From: Cruorifilaria tuberocauda
Taxonomy: Eukaryota; Nematoda; Chromadorea; Rhabditida; Onchocercidae
Direction of reading: 5' to 3'
DNA length: 64,000 bases
NCBI GenBank assembly: GCA_013365365.1
Contig: JABVXU010000014.1
Location: 1-64,000, forward strand
The stretch's first letter is position 1. Each line of letters begins with the position of its first letter. Below, piece after piece: positions 43,589 to 57,637 of the stretch. A model generated the notes under the pieces. The model was not told the origin of the DNA. It saw only the letters and a program-made list of their open reading frames with translations, and made no database searches. A program made the position numbers and the translations under genes.

Positions 43589-46500
43589 CAAAAAGTTATC
43601 ACTGCTTGATATCCATTGATAGTTATAATTAATCAAATCAGTTATCGATTTTTTCTAATCCATTCATTATTATAATGACTCAAATTTGTTTAATTTACTA
43701 CTTCATTCAAGCAAATATTTGACAATTTCATATCAGTGATATATGTAAGTAAATAAATCATTCAAAATTCATTAATGATTAGCTATTTTTTATCATGAAT
43801 AATGCTAGCTCGATATCAAACATTTAAAAAACATTATTGATCATAGAGACGATAATTATTGATTGAGGAAAAAATGTTTTCAGGAAGAGTTAAAATAGGG
43901 AATTTCTCCTTCCCTTTCATTTTCTTCGATCATTCGATCAGCATGAGTGTTTTGTACATCCATGAATGATTACAGTTTTGAGGGTCATCCCTTTTCAACC
44001 AACCAAACCATATTCCTTCCAATTCAATGACCCCATTTGGCCCAACATATATTACTTCTTCACCTTTACTTGACTACCACAACAACTACTAATTTCAATT
44101 CATTCATTCTTCATCCTCTTTAATTTCTATTCTTCTCTTCACTTTCTATTATTTCATTATGATTTTAAATGAGTAAATATTTACATTTACTCCATCAATA
44201 AGCAAATAATATCATTAGATTATTATGTGAACAACACTAAAAGGTCATTCATGTCATTTGAAATTAAGTTAATCATTTAAGTCATAACTTTTATTTATTT
44301 AGGATGAAAATAAAAAAGGCAAAAAATTTAATAGTTACTAATAGGCACTTTTAATATCAATATCAATATAACTTAAATGTGTAAATATTGACATCTATTC
44401 AATAAGTAAGCAAGTGACGTAATCATTACATATTCTTTGCTTTTCTTCAATCCAATAAAATTTATAAATTTGTTAGTGCTTGTTTTTAAAGTTTTCTTTT
44501 ATCAGAAATTTTTGGGATAATTAAAAAGTAATATTGCACCATGGAATATCACTGATGGAAATTTAAAAAGCTCTTTGTACATAGCTTGCATGATTGAATC
44601 GAATAATTTAATACTTGAAATATTATTTAGCAGGGATGATCGTTAATTTAATTAAAGTAAAGAAGGGACTGATTTTAAATTCATTGATAATTTAATTTTG
44701 TGTTTAATTTAGAATTAAAATTCTTGAATTTCTAATTATGATTTTTTAAATTCTAAATTATTTCGAGAACTTCTCGAAACTACTTTTAACTCTGATATTT
44801 GCTCTATAACTAAATCAAATAATTAAATTAAGAGACCTTTCATTAGTAAATTTCTTCATGATTCATGCAAGAAAGCTTAATGTGTCTGTAATTAGCGTAT
44901 TCATAGTATAAAGATTGTTTTGTAGAATTTGTTCTAATTTGCTATTCTTCATTATAAATGAACCCTGCTATTTGTAAAGGTATTATTTAATTACTGTCCA
45001 AGTTTTGCTAAGTGCTTCTCTGTGCTGTATTGTTTACAGTTGTACAAAAGTTTATCTGGAGTGTATCGTTGACCTAAGGCAAGACGTAATTTGCGACTGT
45101 TGGAGATGTAGCTATTGACCTAGATCACCATTACCTTTCTTCATTGATTGCTATTATTACTATTAGATCGAAATAAGTATTTGTGTCGACTTGTACGATC
45201 AGTAGAGAGCTTAATTTTTACTTAACTTTACGACATTTCGACGGTTTCCGTCAAATTTAAATAACTTTGCAAGTTCAATGAAAAAAATGATATGTAACAC
45301 TTATTAATACTTGCTAAATTGAGCATATTAAATTTAAAACAGACAACCACTTTGCGAATTAAATTTAATCACTTTGCGACTTGTTTAAATTAAAACGAAT
45401 TAATCTGCGAAAACTAATTTGCATAACATTTCATCAAATTATATTAATTATATTATCATTAGTTATATTATATTATTAATTATAGTATTATCATCTGAAG
45501 TGTTAAATAATTAAAACAGTAAAAAGATTTGCTTCATTTCCCAACATTTAATTCCTTTGTAATTTTGTTACTTATTGTTTTCGAAATGAAAACTCAACGA
45601 ATATTTAAATTAAATTAACTTTACTGAAATGCTAGTCAGTATTTGCACAGCTTTATACGATTAACATTAATCATGATCGATTGGTGAAATGGCGATGATC
45701 TAAGTTAGATGTAAATTCATTTAAGGAACTTACCTTATAAACGATCGTGAAATATTGAATTTAAAATAATTTGGATGAAAATTTTTGCGGAAATTTAATG
45801 TTTGCCAAACTTTGCAACTTTTTTTGAATTTTTTCATTCGCCTTTCTTTCTCGTCTTTTTGTTTGCTTATTACTTCATTTTAAATAATTTACCCAATTTC
45901 ATTGTAAAACTAAAATTGTGAAATTAAACTCAAAATTGTAAAAAAGAAACATTTCAGTGAAATAAAGAAAAACAAAAGCAAAGTTCTGATAAAATCAAAA
46001 ACAAAAGCATTTGTTTAAATTAATACTCTATCATGAAAGTAACTATTTCTAGAGTAATTGAAGAAGGTGAAAGTAATGAATGATATTAACGGATAAGAAT
46101 GATCAAACTATTAAAGTAAAAGTAGAAATGTGTACGTGAATTGATCACTGAGCTTGAAAATAGAAAAAGTTAAAAGCAGAAAATTAATTGAGTGAAATAA
46201 GTGTCAAAATTGGTGGTAACCAGTTTTAACACTTACAAATCTTTTTTTTGCACTGAAATAAAATTTCACATAAAGGTTTGGCAGAAAGAAAGAAAGAAAA
46301 ACGATTCATTCATATCATGGAAGTGACAATGGCACCTGTGAGTTGAAACAACCATCACCGTACTACCTGTTATGTTAGCTGTTATAAGGTAAATCGATAC
46401 ATTAAGTTAAAATTTCAATTTGTACCGAATAACCGGCTTCCATTTATTTTCCGAATTTAACCTGTTCATATACCGGTTTTCATCATTACCACCTTGCAGT

Positions 46501-46689
46501 ATGATTTTCTAATAATTTATTTTTTACAGTTCTTGTTGATAGAATGAAGATGACAAAACATGCTTGAACTGATCCTATTTATCCGGTATGAAACTTATTC
46601 CTGCTGAAATAATTTCTACAAATTGAATTAGTGATATTTATTATCATAATCATTGTATTATCAGCAGATGTATTACTATTGTTTACCAT

Positions 46690-46860
46690 CATTGCTATTA
46701 TTATTATTATTATTATTATTTATTATTGTCATTACTAATTACATAATCAATAATTATTAATTATTCTCATTAATTATAATTGTTAATTATTACCATTCTT
46801 AATTACTATTACTAATTATTATTGATTATTATTATTAATTATATTTATATTCTAAGCCTG
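46690..46860. repeat. TTA/ATT low-complexity repeat region
   Basis: Starts with an uninterrupted (TTA)n run near 46697-46725 and decays into attaatta/ttattatt variants over about 150 bp. Confidence 0.8.
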
Positions 46861-48718
46861 TTCATTGTGAATTTAAAGGAAATTAAATATATATTGATAA
46901 TAAATTTAGTTCAATTTTCGATATTCAATATATTCAATTCCTTTATTTCACTATTCTTTGTTCCTCTTTGTCCCAAATTTTCGAATTGTCCTGAAAAATC
47001 TGCCTTCTTTGTCATTAATCAAATGATTATTTTAACATATTGATTACAAAATGTTTATTTACAAATTAATCGAATTTATAATTTTACAATTCTTATCATT
47101 CCTTATCATTTCTCATTCATATACACTTATCATCTTATCATTTAACAAATCGTTTCTCCTAGATCTCTCTTCCGCAATAGTAGTAAAATGATACGATGAA
47201 GGAATGAATCTCTTATTCACAATCGTAAAATGTTATTAAGTAAAACAATGAAGGAGAGAAATTAGGAGAGAGAGGGATAGAGAGAAAGAGAGAGTTGATA
47301 GAGGGTTACAGAAAGAATCACCTCATCGGGTAGTGATTCCAACATCTGTCATCCTGTCTTCGTTGTTGATGACCCCGAGCTTCTCGTCTTGTCCCTGCCC
47401 ACTTCTCATCCCTCCTTTCTCTCGGAACCCTCAGGGATAACTCCCGGTAGCTCCACCCCGAAATTCGTTGTTTAGATGTCACCTCCTTCCTCATCCTCTC
47501 TTCAACCATCCACCTCTTTTTTCTTTTCATTCATTCCCATTCATGTAAAATCGTTCAACATTAAATTGTGACAAAGATTAGTTACTAGAAGAAGCGGTAG
47601 ATAAGGCTGATAAAATGGTGATAAGTAGTGTTTTAATATACTGATAGCAATCTTTGTATCATACTGTATTAGCATTTTTAATGTTTAACATTTTCAAATT
47701 TTTATTTCTAATCTTAGTCTCATTCAATCTTGGCTTGATCTTTCCTTCTTATTGTTCTTGCAAAAAAAATATTATTGTCGTTGGAAATTCGGCATCCTTT
47801 TTTTCCTTTCTTTTTCATCATTGAAATGACTGAAATTTAAATAAAAAAGAAAGGTGATAAGAATGATAACATTATCACATTCACTTCTATCTTTTTAACG
47901 CTAATTCAAAGGTGAAAACTTGATTTTTTAATTAACGAAATGAATTATAATGAAATTTTTTAGTGGAAATTTAAGGTTTAACAGTTAAAGGTCAAAGATT
48001 AATGAATAGAATAATTACATTCACTTATTTCAATAAGCTCATGTGATTATTAAATTTTAGCATTCTCGAAAATTAACATAATTGATATTGCATTATAAAT
48101 CAGTTTAATTAAAATAATTGGACTTGACTTCGTTAATTTAGTATGAAAATTAAACTTTGAAAACAATTACCTGGGGAATTTACACTGTAATTAAACTTCA
48201 AAATTCATTTAGAAGAAGAAATGAAACTTTTTACTTTTCGAAATGTCAAAATTGGTTAAACCTTCGGAGTAATTGGCAAATAAAACAAGAAGAAGAAGAC
48301 GATAAGTAAGGCTTTTTTAATTAAATGACTTTTGTGGAAATTCTTAAATTAATTATAATTTTTTATAGCTTATTAAGAAGTAATAGGATTTCCGGTTTCT
48401 TCTCTTTCCTTACTTTTCCTTACTTCTTTTCTCTAGATAATTTCAATTTCATTTCAAATAAATTTCCATAAAATTCCCAGTGTTAGTTATTTGAAAATTT
48501 TATAAAATTACTCACAAATTAATCTTTAAATATTGAGAGTTAACAAAAAGTGAGAAGAAAGGAATATAACTTAATTTAAATTTACTCAAATATTTACTTT
48601 ATTTAAGCAAACATTTAAAGTGAATAAAATAGTATTCATTGTATTAAATTGACGATAAAGATGAATTCAATATCAATTCAAAATCGTTCATTTATTCTCA
48701 AATATATTTCGTATCAAT

Positions 48719-48754
48719 AATCACTATAAGTAATTTAATCACTATAAGTAATTT
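48719..48754. repeat. Exact 18-bp tandem duplication
   Basis: aatcactataagtaattt is repeated head to tail at 48719-48736 and 48737-48754, with a decayed third copy (aatgactataaataat) just downstream. Confidence 0.85.
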
Positions 48755-49689
48755 TAAATAATTAATGACTATAAATAATCGTTGAAAATAATCATGATTT
48801 ATCCAAAAGAGTTCGTTTCAAATCATTATTAATAACTTTATACAATGTAAATATTTGTATAAATTGTAAACGTTTGTTAATAACTATACTAGTTCTCATG
48901 ATTGTTACTTTCAATTTTTCGATATATCATACGATGATACCGTAAAAGATAAAGATACTGTAAATTATCTTTTATTTTTATTGCTTTTTAATTTTTAATC
49001 CTTTTAAAAGTTTATTTTTCATTAAATCACATAAAACTTTTTTTTCTCTAATAAAATTAAATCTGATTGAAAAAAAAGTTTATTTTTTCAAATATTTGTA
49101 GTATTAGATTAAATATGATAAGATAAAATATGATAAGATAGAATGTGATAAGCTAAAATGCGACATTCCAATTTCATTTAAATTATTCCACAAAAAACTT
49201 TTCCGTCATATTCAATGTCAGAAAATTAAAATTTTAATTGCGCATTGGATATTATTATTACATTAATGATATTAAATGTGTTGGAAAAAAGTTTTTTCTT
49301 GCTGAATTAATTGAAATATTGAAATGAAATTAATTTCAACTTATCACTTAATTATCACTTTACTCAAAAGATGTAATAAATAAATCGATATTGAAAAATG
49401 AAATTATCGATTAGAGAGGAAATTAATTTTTTTTTTCGCACAAGAAACGGGTAAATATATCGTTTTTAATTCATTTCTTTTTTTCTTTTGTAGTTTATTA
49501 TAATATTTAGTTGTATGGAGACATTCTCGAAGAAATTCAACACTTAACTTAACTTTTTCTTTAATTTCCAACTGTAACCAACCGTTCATTTAGTATTAAT
49601 AATAGTATTCCAACACAAATACATACATTTATTTGCAGACGACAATTCAAGAAGAAATATTTTATTGTATCACTTTCATATATGATTCT

Positions 49690-49975
49690 GTTATTGAATT
49701 AGTTATAAGTTTATGTATTATAAGTATATTGCAGTATGTTGTAGGAATATTATTATATATTAAGTTAAAATATTATGAGTTGGAATATTATTGTTTCTGT
49801 ATAACGAATAAATATTATTATATTATTATAAGTACACTAGTGTTATAAGTTATTTATATAAGTTATAAATTATAAGTTATTATTATAAATTATTACAGGT
49901 TATAAATCATAAATACATTAGTATTAGTATTATAAGTATATTTCTATAAGTATTATAAGTATATTTAGGACAGTT
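49690..49975. repeat. Degenerate TATAAGT repeat cluster
   Basis: The motifs tataagt, attataagtat and ttataaattat recur many times in about 290 bp of almost pure A/T with scattered G. This is low-complexity sequence probably grown by slippage. The frame 49633-49848 within it is an artefact. Confidence 0.6.
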
Positions 49976-50330
49976 TAACTCTAACTTATCACATTTAACA
50001 TTTTTGCAAATGTTTTATTATCAAACAATTATTCATAGAAATCATTTATCATACTAATCATACTTAATCTCTTTGCTGATAGAAATTTCAGTGGGATTAT
50101 TGGTGATAGTTAAGTGATTATAGTAATCATAAAAAATGATTATTGTGATGAAAAGCGATGGAAACATTTAAATTTGCAATTTGTGTTAAATTTTTGATAT
50201 CTCAGAGAGTAAGAATTCAATTCGTTAAATAATTTCATAGTTTGCTGTTTTAGAAGTAAACAAAGTATTGTTTCATTTTCAAAAAATTTGATTGTAAACA
50301 ACATTTTGTGATGAAATAAACAATTAAATT

Positions 50331-50394
50331 ACCGGTATGATTATGTAATCAAGTGATAATTACTGATACGATTATGTAATCAAGTGATAATTAC
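50331..50394. repeat. 31-bp tandem duplication
   Basis: Two head-to-tail copies start at 50331 and 50362. The segment from gattatgtaatcaagtgat to ttac (25 bp) is identical in both, at 50339-50363 and 50370-50394. The leading 8 bp differ at a few positions. Confidence 0.85.
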
Positions 50395-51113
50395 AAATAT
50401 TTTGTTTCATTTTCTTAACGAATAACTTTTTATTACATTACTTTACTTTTAATATATTACTTAAACGAAGTGGTTAATATTTGAATTTTTCATTCAATTC
50501 TTTTTCTTACAATTAATTATTTTCGTTTTTTAAGATTTCATTTTTTTTAATTTATAAACTTTTGCAATTATAGAAAATGCGCTAATGAATGATTGATTGA
50601 TAATACATCGAAATTTTTGATGCGTTCCGAAATTTTCAATCCATTCCTCATACCACTACTTGATTCTGTAGTTGTAATTGTGATTGCTGAACTGATTACT
50701 GATAACGGTAATGTTATCAGTAATATTGATGGTTATACCAATCAACCGATCAAGATTTCACTGTTTAATGGTCAGTTAGATTTTATTTTTCTTATAATTT
50801 CTTTCCTTATGATCAAAATTTAATTTTGATTTAATCATAATTTATCTGTTTTGTTCCATTTCCGTTCTACAAGATCCTGTTTTATGATTTTTGATGAATT
50901 AGTTTTCAAGTAAAAATATAATCTGTAATAAGGTAATATCTTGATCTGAATACTGATTTATTGACGTATCCGAAAGAGATAAATCCTAATTTAAAATTAT
51001 AAAATATTTTTTAATTTGGAAGAAAACTAAATTTTTGTTGATTATTTTAAGTTTTCATAGATATTTTCTCTTTTTGCAAGTAACATTTGTTCGTAAAGTA
51101 TGCTTAAGCTTAT

Positions 51114-51141
51114 TTTCAATTAGCTAAATAGCTAATTGAAA
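51114..51141. repeat. Perfect 13-bp hairpin with 2-nt spacer
   Basis: tttcaattagcta (51114-51126) and tagctaattgaaa (51129-51141) are exact reverse complements separated by aa. It is close to a cruciform-forming perfect palindrome. Confidence 0.75.
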
Positions 51142-51495
51142 TAGCTGTTGTATTTTTTCATACTTCAAATTTGCATTTTTTTCTGTCAACTTTTTTAGCA
51201 ATTAATTAAAAGTCTTTTAAAACTTTTAAATTCGTTTTGATTTTTTTAACTCATTTAGTATATAAATTTGAAAGAAAGATTACTTTTGTATGTGTAAAAT
51301 TTTCAAAGTTAATTTATTTAAAATTAACTTTAATGCAAATTTTAATTTAATTTGATTTAATTTTATATTATATCAAATATCTCTTTTTTATCTTTATATT
51401 ATTAATATTTATGAAGAAAAAATCATTATTCATACCGATGGTTCATCCATTTCTTTCTTAATTTCAACTATTAGTTTTTTACTATTTTTTATTAT

Positions 51496-51544
51496 ATGCA
51501 TGCATGCATGCATGCATGCATGTGCGTGTGTGTGTGTGTGTGTA
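51496..51544. repeat. (ATGC)n and (TG)n compound microsatellite
   Basis: About six ATGC units pass directly into a GTGTGT run of about 20 bp. It is alternating purine-pyrimidine throughout. Confidence 0.95.
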
Positions 51545-54500
51545 TGATTGAATTTTCCGGAATTGAAATTGGATGAGGTCGAATGATATTGCCAAAATAT
51601 ATACGGAATAACAGAACAGGAAATGCATATATTGCGAGCACATCACATGAGTTGATTACTTTTTCAAAAAATTTCACATTAATAATTAATTACAGTAATT
51701 TTTGTAATTAAAATAGATAATTACTGAATGATTTGATCGGGTATTGTAAAATTTTGAATATTACTGTGTTTGTTATCACAAATAATATTGGTAGATAAGT
51801 TATTAAATAAATGAAAAATCCTTCAAATTATAAATTAAGTAATCTATAACTGTTAATTAAAGTTATTCCAGTAATTATTCTCAACCAAAATTCTACGAAA
51901 TTAAAGAATAGTTTATGAATGAATGATTGAATTAACATAACTATGCCTATCTTTTTCAATCCCTTCAATCAAATCCATCAAATTCAATAAGTAATTTTTG
52001 CTTACTTTCTGAGATAAAACCTGAAATTGTAATTCATATAGCGATAATAATATTATTGAATTTTCATGAGAAATGTTAATTTAATGCGTTCAATGGAAAA
52101 GACTTTTATCGAAGAGATTATTTTTCAAATAAAAGATTACCCGAAATCTACAACAATGGTACCTTCACACCAATATCATTATTATTATTTTCAATACTGT
52201 TGTTGCCGGTATTATGATTTATTACAATTATTACTAATATTATTTATATAATTACTACTACTTCCTTAACACTGATTACTAATCTTAATTATTATCGTTA
52301 TTGTTAGTATATTATTATTAATATCCTATCGTTATTATTATAGTTATTATTATTATCGATTTTTATTAATATTATTATCATTGATAGCAGTCAATATAAG
52401 AGAATATGAACGGATCTCAATTGCATCAAATTCAAAAAAATCTTCATTAGTACAGGAAGAAATTAAATAATGTGAAAATATCCGTAACAAACAATTTTCC
52501 GAATTTAGAAATACGGAAAAAAGCCGGAATAAGAAGAAATACGGAAGTTAAGAATCATACAATTCTGAGAAAAATTCTTTTAATTAAATTTGTTTAAAAT
52601 TTACAACTATTATTTCAATTGACTGTCTTCATCAGGAAGGAACGGTGAAAGTAAGAAAAGGTCATTTGATTTTTAACCTCATGACCTTTCTATAAGTGAC
52701 TTTCATGCAAATTTCGACTATAATGCTCTTCATTTAAATTATATTATTTGTATTTTGACATTGTGCCGAATTAAAATTCCATAATGGCAATATTTCTCGA
52801 TTTAATACAAATTGAACTTAATGAAATATTAAGGAAAATGTTGTCATGTGAAAGAATCACGCAGAATAAATTTTGTTCATTTAAAGACATTAAGCGCAAA
52901 TACACGTACGTATATAATTCTATACTTCTACAATATGAAACGAATTTAATTAATTAGGAAAATCTACTTGGATCAATTAAAAATGAAATGAATCGCTTGC
53001 AAAAAAAGCAAGAAATTCTCAAGTAAGCGATACTTTTAGTAATTCGGAGGATTTACTTAATGTTTCATTAAAAGTAATAGCAGTAATATTTACTTAATTT
53101 GATGTTAGCATTAATGCCTACATAATGCTATTTAATTTCGACTACAATTTATTCAAGAAACGAGGAAAGAAAACGGAATTTTAACCGTTAAGTTGAACTT
53201 TGACTTTTCTTGAGAAAGTGAGTTTTACCTTTTCAGGTAACAATAATTAAATTATTTAAAAGAAAATATATTCATTCCTTTTTTGTTGCTCAATTACTAA
53301 TTTTAATTTTGGTAGAAGAAGAAGAAGAAAGCATGAGAAGGAAGAAAAAGCCATGAATCATTTAATAGGCTCACTTATGTACTTTGATCAAGTACGACGA
53401 AAATTTATCAACTTTTCACTTCATTCTTCAATTCTTCTCAAATAACCTGAAATTTATCGTTACTTATTGTAATTATCAATTCTATCCTTTTTTTCCATCG
53501 AATTTTTAATTGTTCCTTTGCACACTGTACAACTTTACCAAGTAAAATTCGCAATTTTCAACATGCAATTTTGGTTAAAACGAAGTTTTTTGAATTTTAA
53601 AATGGAAAAAATTATTCTAATTAATTTAATTGTTTTGCTAATACTAATTCTTATATTTGACATGCATTTTGTTATGAATGAAATTTCACTCCCAAATAGT
53701 CAACAGTTGATAAAATTTGAAATTTTATTTTTATATTTTTATTAAGTTAAATTACAGGTAAGTGAAAAGTGCTAAATTTTACAAATCTCTTATCTGATGA
53801 AATATATTGATAAGATAACAATGGTGAAATTCGTTGAAATTTTATATTCCAAATGACCCGAAATACCAATGATAAGTATCATAATAATAGTATGAATTTT
53901 TACACAGTAATTTCTTGGTTGCAGGGAAATGTTAAGCGTTATCACTGATAAGATAAAAGATAAGAGAATCGGATAGGAGAGAAATTTCGGTGTGGAATAG
54001 TTGGATGAGTGATAATATTTGAATAAATTATACTATATGCTATGGGGTAGTATATTTGAAGCATTATCAATGATTGAAAAAATATCAAAAATTAATTTTA
54101 AATCAGTAAGCCCAAAAGTAATACTTACTTATCGTAATTTATCAAATAAAGCAAAATTTTCCATGATTTAATCTATGCTTAGAGAAATAAAATCGCTCTA
54201 ATTGCTTAGAATTGTACATAAAATTTACTTCTAGGTTAATTAATAAGTAGACAAAGCTAAGTTATTTTGCTTGGATAACAATTTGTTCAGCCAAGGAAAG
54301 GCGAAAAATTATGGTACTAAAGTATCATAAGAATATGGTAGATGAAATATGATAGATATAAGAATATGAAAGATGGCTGATAAATTAATTTAAGTAAGAC
54401 GAATTATGATCTTTGTTATCTTACAAGTAAAATGCTAGGCGTAATTAAGTTAATAAAAATGTAATTTGGAAATTTTGATATTTTTTTGCAAATATTACTG

Positions 54501-57500
54501 CTTTTGTTTGAAATTTGAAAATTGAAAAAACAATTGAAATACAGCAAAATTTAAATTTACACTAATTAATTAATCAAAATGTGACGTACTGATAGATTTA
54601 TTTGAAATATATGAAATGGAAGTTTTTGATAGAGGAAATTTGAAAGAAAGTAATATCAGTAATAATTATAACGATATTTAAATTTATAACATAAAAATGT
54701 GACGCATTGTAAAATGTTGGAAATTATTCTCAGGTCATAGGTTAACAAATAACTGGAATTCAGTTGAAAGAATGGGCGATAGAAAGGAGAAATTAATGAA
54801 AGGAAGTTGCGAGACTTTACCGAAATTATTTTAGAAGAAACCTGATTTTGCTTGAAAGTAACAAATTAACTGAAACTAACTGAACTTTCGCTGACCTCAT
54901 GCCAAAGGTCACCTTAAATGCTGTGCAAAAGCAAGCATTGCTTTCTTGTATGAAGATCAAAGGTTAATTTTACTTCTAAAATGAGTTCAAATTGTGTTAT
55001 TTGTGTATTGAACGAAAATCAGTAGCATTAGAAGCGCATTTGTCATTCTTTTTATTCAGTTGCATATTAAGTATTACTTTAAATGATTGATTACTTAAAT
55101 TATACAATTACTGTTATTTAAGTTGAAACCGATGTTTTATTAAATGGTACGTTAAATTCTGTCAACTTTGCATAGTTCTTAATTTAAGCTTTCACAATTG
55201 AATAATTGAAAAAGTTTATAGAATTTCCATTGATTTCATATCGCTTCAAAGTTTTCCGATATCTTTTTAAGTATTATTAACTTAATTCTTTTCTAATTTT
55301 TTTCAAATTAATACTATTTTTCGTTACCAAATACTCAAATTCGAATTGAAAAATAACTGAAATTAATTGAGAAAAACCGTAGTAAATCGATTTTGAATGA
55401 ATATATCACCACATTTGTGATTTAAAAAAAATTGAAATTTAAATAATTGTTGCTTTGAGGAAATGTTTACAATATTTAAGATATGTGTAATATTTTATTT
55501 AAATAATAAAAAAAGTTAATAATAATTGATTAGTGAAACTTAACAAGGATTATTTTTAATTAATCTTTTCCAATAATTAATCTTATCAATCTATTTATCA
55601 TCATGTCAAACTACTTTTTTTAATAAATAAGAATTTAGAATTAAATTTTTCCTTCTGAAAAATAATTTTGAAAAGATGCATAATGCAAAAGACGTTAAAC
55701 TATTGTTGTTGTTGTCGCTGTGAAAGAGACTGTAAAATGTAATTCACTTTCACTTTTACTTTATGCAAATTTTTTCAGTTTGAAAGTGAAAAATATCAAA
55801 TTCGAAATTTTTGCACTTCAATTTAATATTTATTTTTCATAATTGAAAATTTTTCAATAGTTATCATATTTTAGCAATAATTCAATTGAAATTTTCAAAA
55901 AATGATTCTTTATTGGATGAGAAATTTTGCTTTACAAATAAAAATTTGAGCGAACATTAGTCTGTTTTATTTTATTTCTTTTTATTTTTAAGTGATCAAG
56001 TTTTGTTATCAGATGATAATTTAATGCATGAGAACAGAATTTCATTGAAAATTGCTGATAATATCTTTTTTTTTCCTCTTCACAAACGGATAATTTTTCG
56101 TTTTCAAAGTTAGCTTAACGTTCGAAATGATAAGAATTTAAAATTAACTTTTTCCTGATTGAAATTATTCCAAAAAGATCTAAAAAGAAAGGAAGGTCAA
56201 ATCGCCAACCTTGCTGCAACGACCTCTAACAATGACAATTTACAAGGTCATTTCTTTTTACCTCATTTGCGATTTTCACTGATCGATATGCAATCCCTCC
56301 CATGCTTCCTGTTCCTTTTTGTCTATGATATATTATCAAAGATATTATCAGTTAGATTGTTCTGAGCTGTAACAGATAGTTTGTTTTTGATTACAGGTAA
56401 GATAAAGTATAGATACGAAAGACATTGAATTTTCAAACATGAAATTGAATTCAAGCGGAATTAAAATTCAGCGGCAAATAAGTCGCAAAAAGTCATTTTC
56501 AAAAAAAAAATCATTTAAAAAAAAATCATGAGAAATTGCAATGATAAAAAATAATCAGTGGATTAGAGAAAAAAGAAAATAGTTTATTTGATTTACAAAA
56601 ATGGAAAATTTCATGCACCAATTCATAATGAAACATTTCCGCTATCAGTTATCTGATATCTTATCACTTATCACTTATAAAGGAAAATGCAAATCTCAAC
56701 ATTTATGTTATACTTACCTTATATATATCTAATCAGAAAAAAAGAAAATAACAATTTAAAATCTATTGTTACCTATTTGAAGAAGTAAATAATTAAATTT
56801 GAATATTTATAATTTATTAATCATTTCTATTTATCAATATTATATAACGTGTATGTTTAATTTAAATTAAAACTTATCAAAAGTTTTATCAGTTGTAAAT
56901 TTATTTCCCTAAATACGTATGAAAATGAAAACGAAAGAAGGCGGAAATACAATAAAACATGAAAAATGTCAAGTCTCATCTAATTCAATGATAAACATTT
57001 CTGATAATACGAAATAAAATTGAAAGACGTAAAATTTGTTCATTAGTGAAAGAAGTAAACAATATTGGAAAATATTAATTTTAAAATTTCAGAATTATTT
57101 TCAGTCTTTTTTTGGATATTTTCAAATTTCGCAACTTTCTGGTTTATAACTAAAATTTGTCTCGCCTACTCTTTTCAATTCGAAGAAATAAATTATTCGA
57201 TTTTGTTATTTTATTATAACTTTTATCATGATATTTTATTTATTATGTTGCATCATAAAGTATTTCAGTATCAATGTATTTATCACTTAAGTATGCGTTC
57301 TTATCAGAATATTTTGATACTACTAAGTATTTCAATATCACTATACTTATATAAGTTAGTGATACTTTTTATCATTTGCATTTGGGCCATAATAGTTTAA
57401 CATTAGGCATATATATCAATGCAAATATCGGTATATATCAGATTCAGTTATCATTAAGTAAGACAAGGTAAACATGAAAAGTTACAGTTTTGCACATTGC

Positions 57501-57637
57501 ATGATATATTTTAATATCGAATGTAAATTTTTATGAGTTTACCAGTATATGCAATAAATGGAAATAATGCAAAAAAATTATGACATATCTAATAGATTTT
57601 GAAATGTACCATAAAATTTACTGATTTCTTTTTGCAG

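Larger units (their letters stand above)
34234..57637. other. 23 kb gene-poor region upstream of the semaphorin exons
   Basis: I found no exon with family similarity in 23.4 kb on either strand. It may include the 5' end and long first introns of the semaphorin gene. Contents noted separately include tandem and direct repeats (36055-36093, 37218-37298, 48719-48754, 50331-50394), purine tracts (37057-37133, 47250-47295), alternating purine-pyrimidine tracts (40759-40814, 51496-51544), an inverted-repeat element (43174-43588), a relatively GC-rich patch (47310-47520) and TTA/TATAAGT low-complexity sequence (46690-46860, 49690-49975). Confidence 0.5.

Noticed and set aside
57065..57400. 111-codon hydrophobic frame just upstream of the first Sema exon
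   Set aside because: The translation is Phe/Ile/Tyr-rich as expected from AT-rich noncoding DNA, has no clean signal-peptide layout, and no donor in the required phase was evident.
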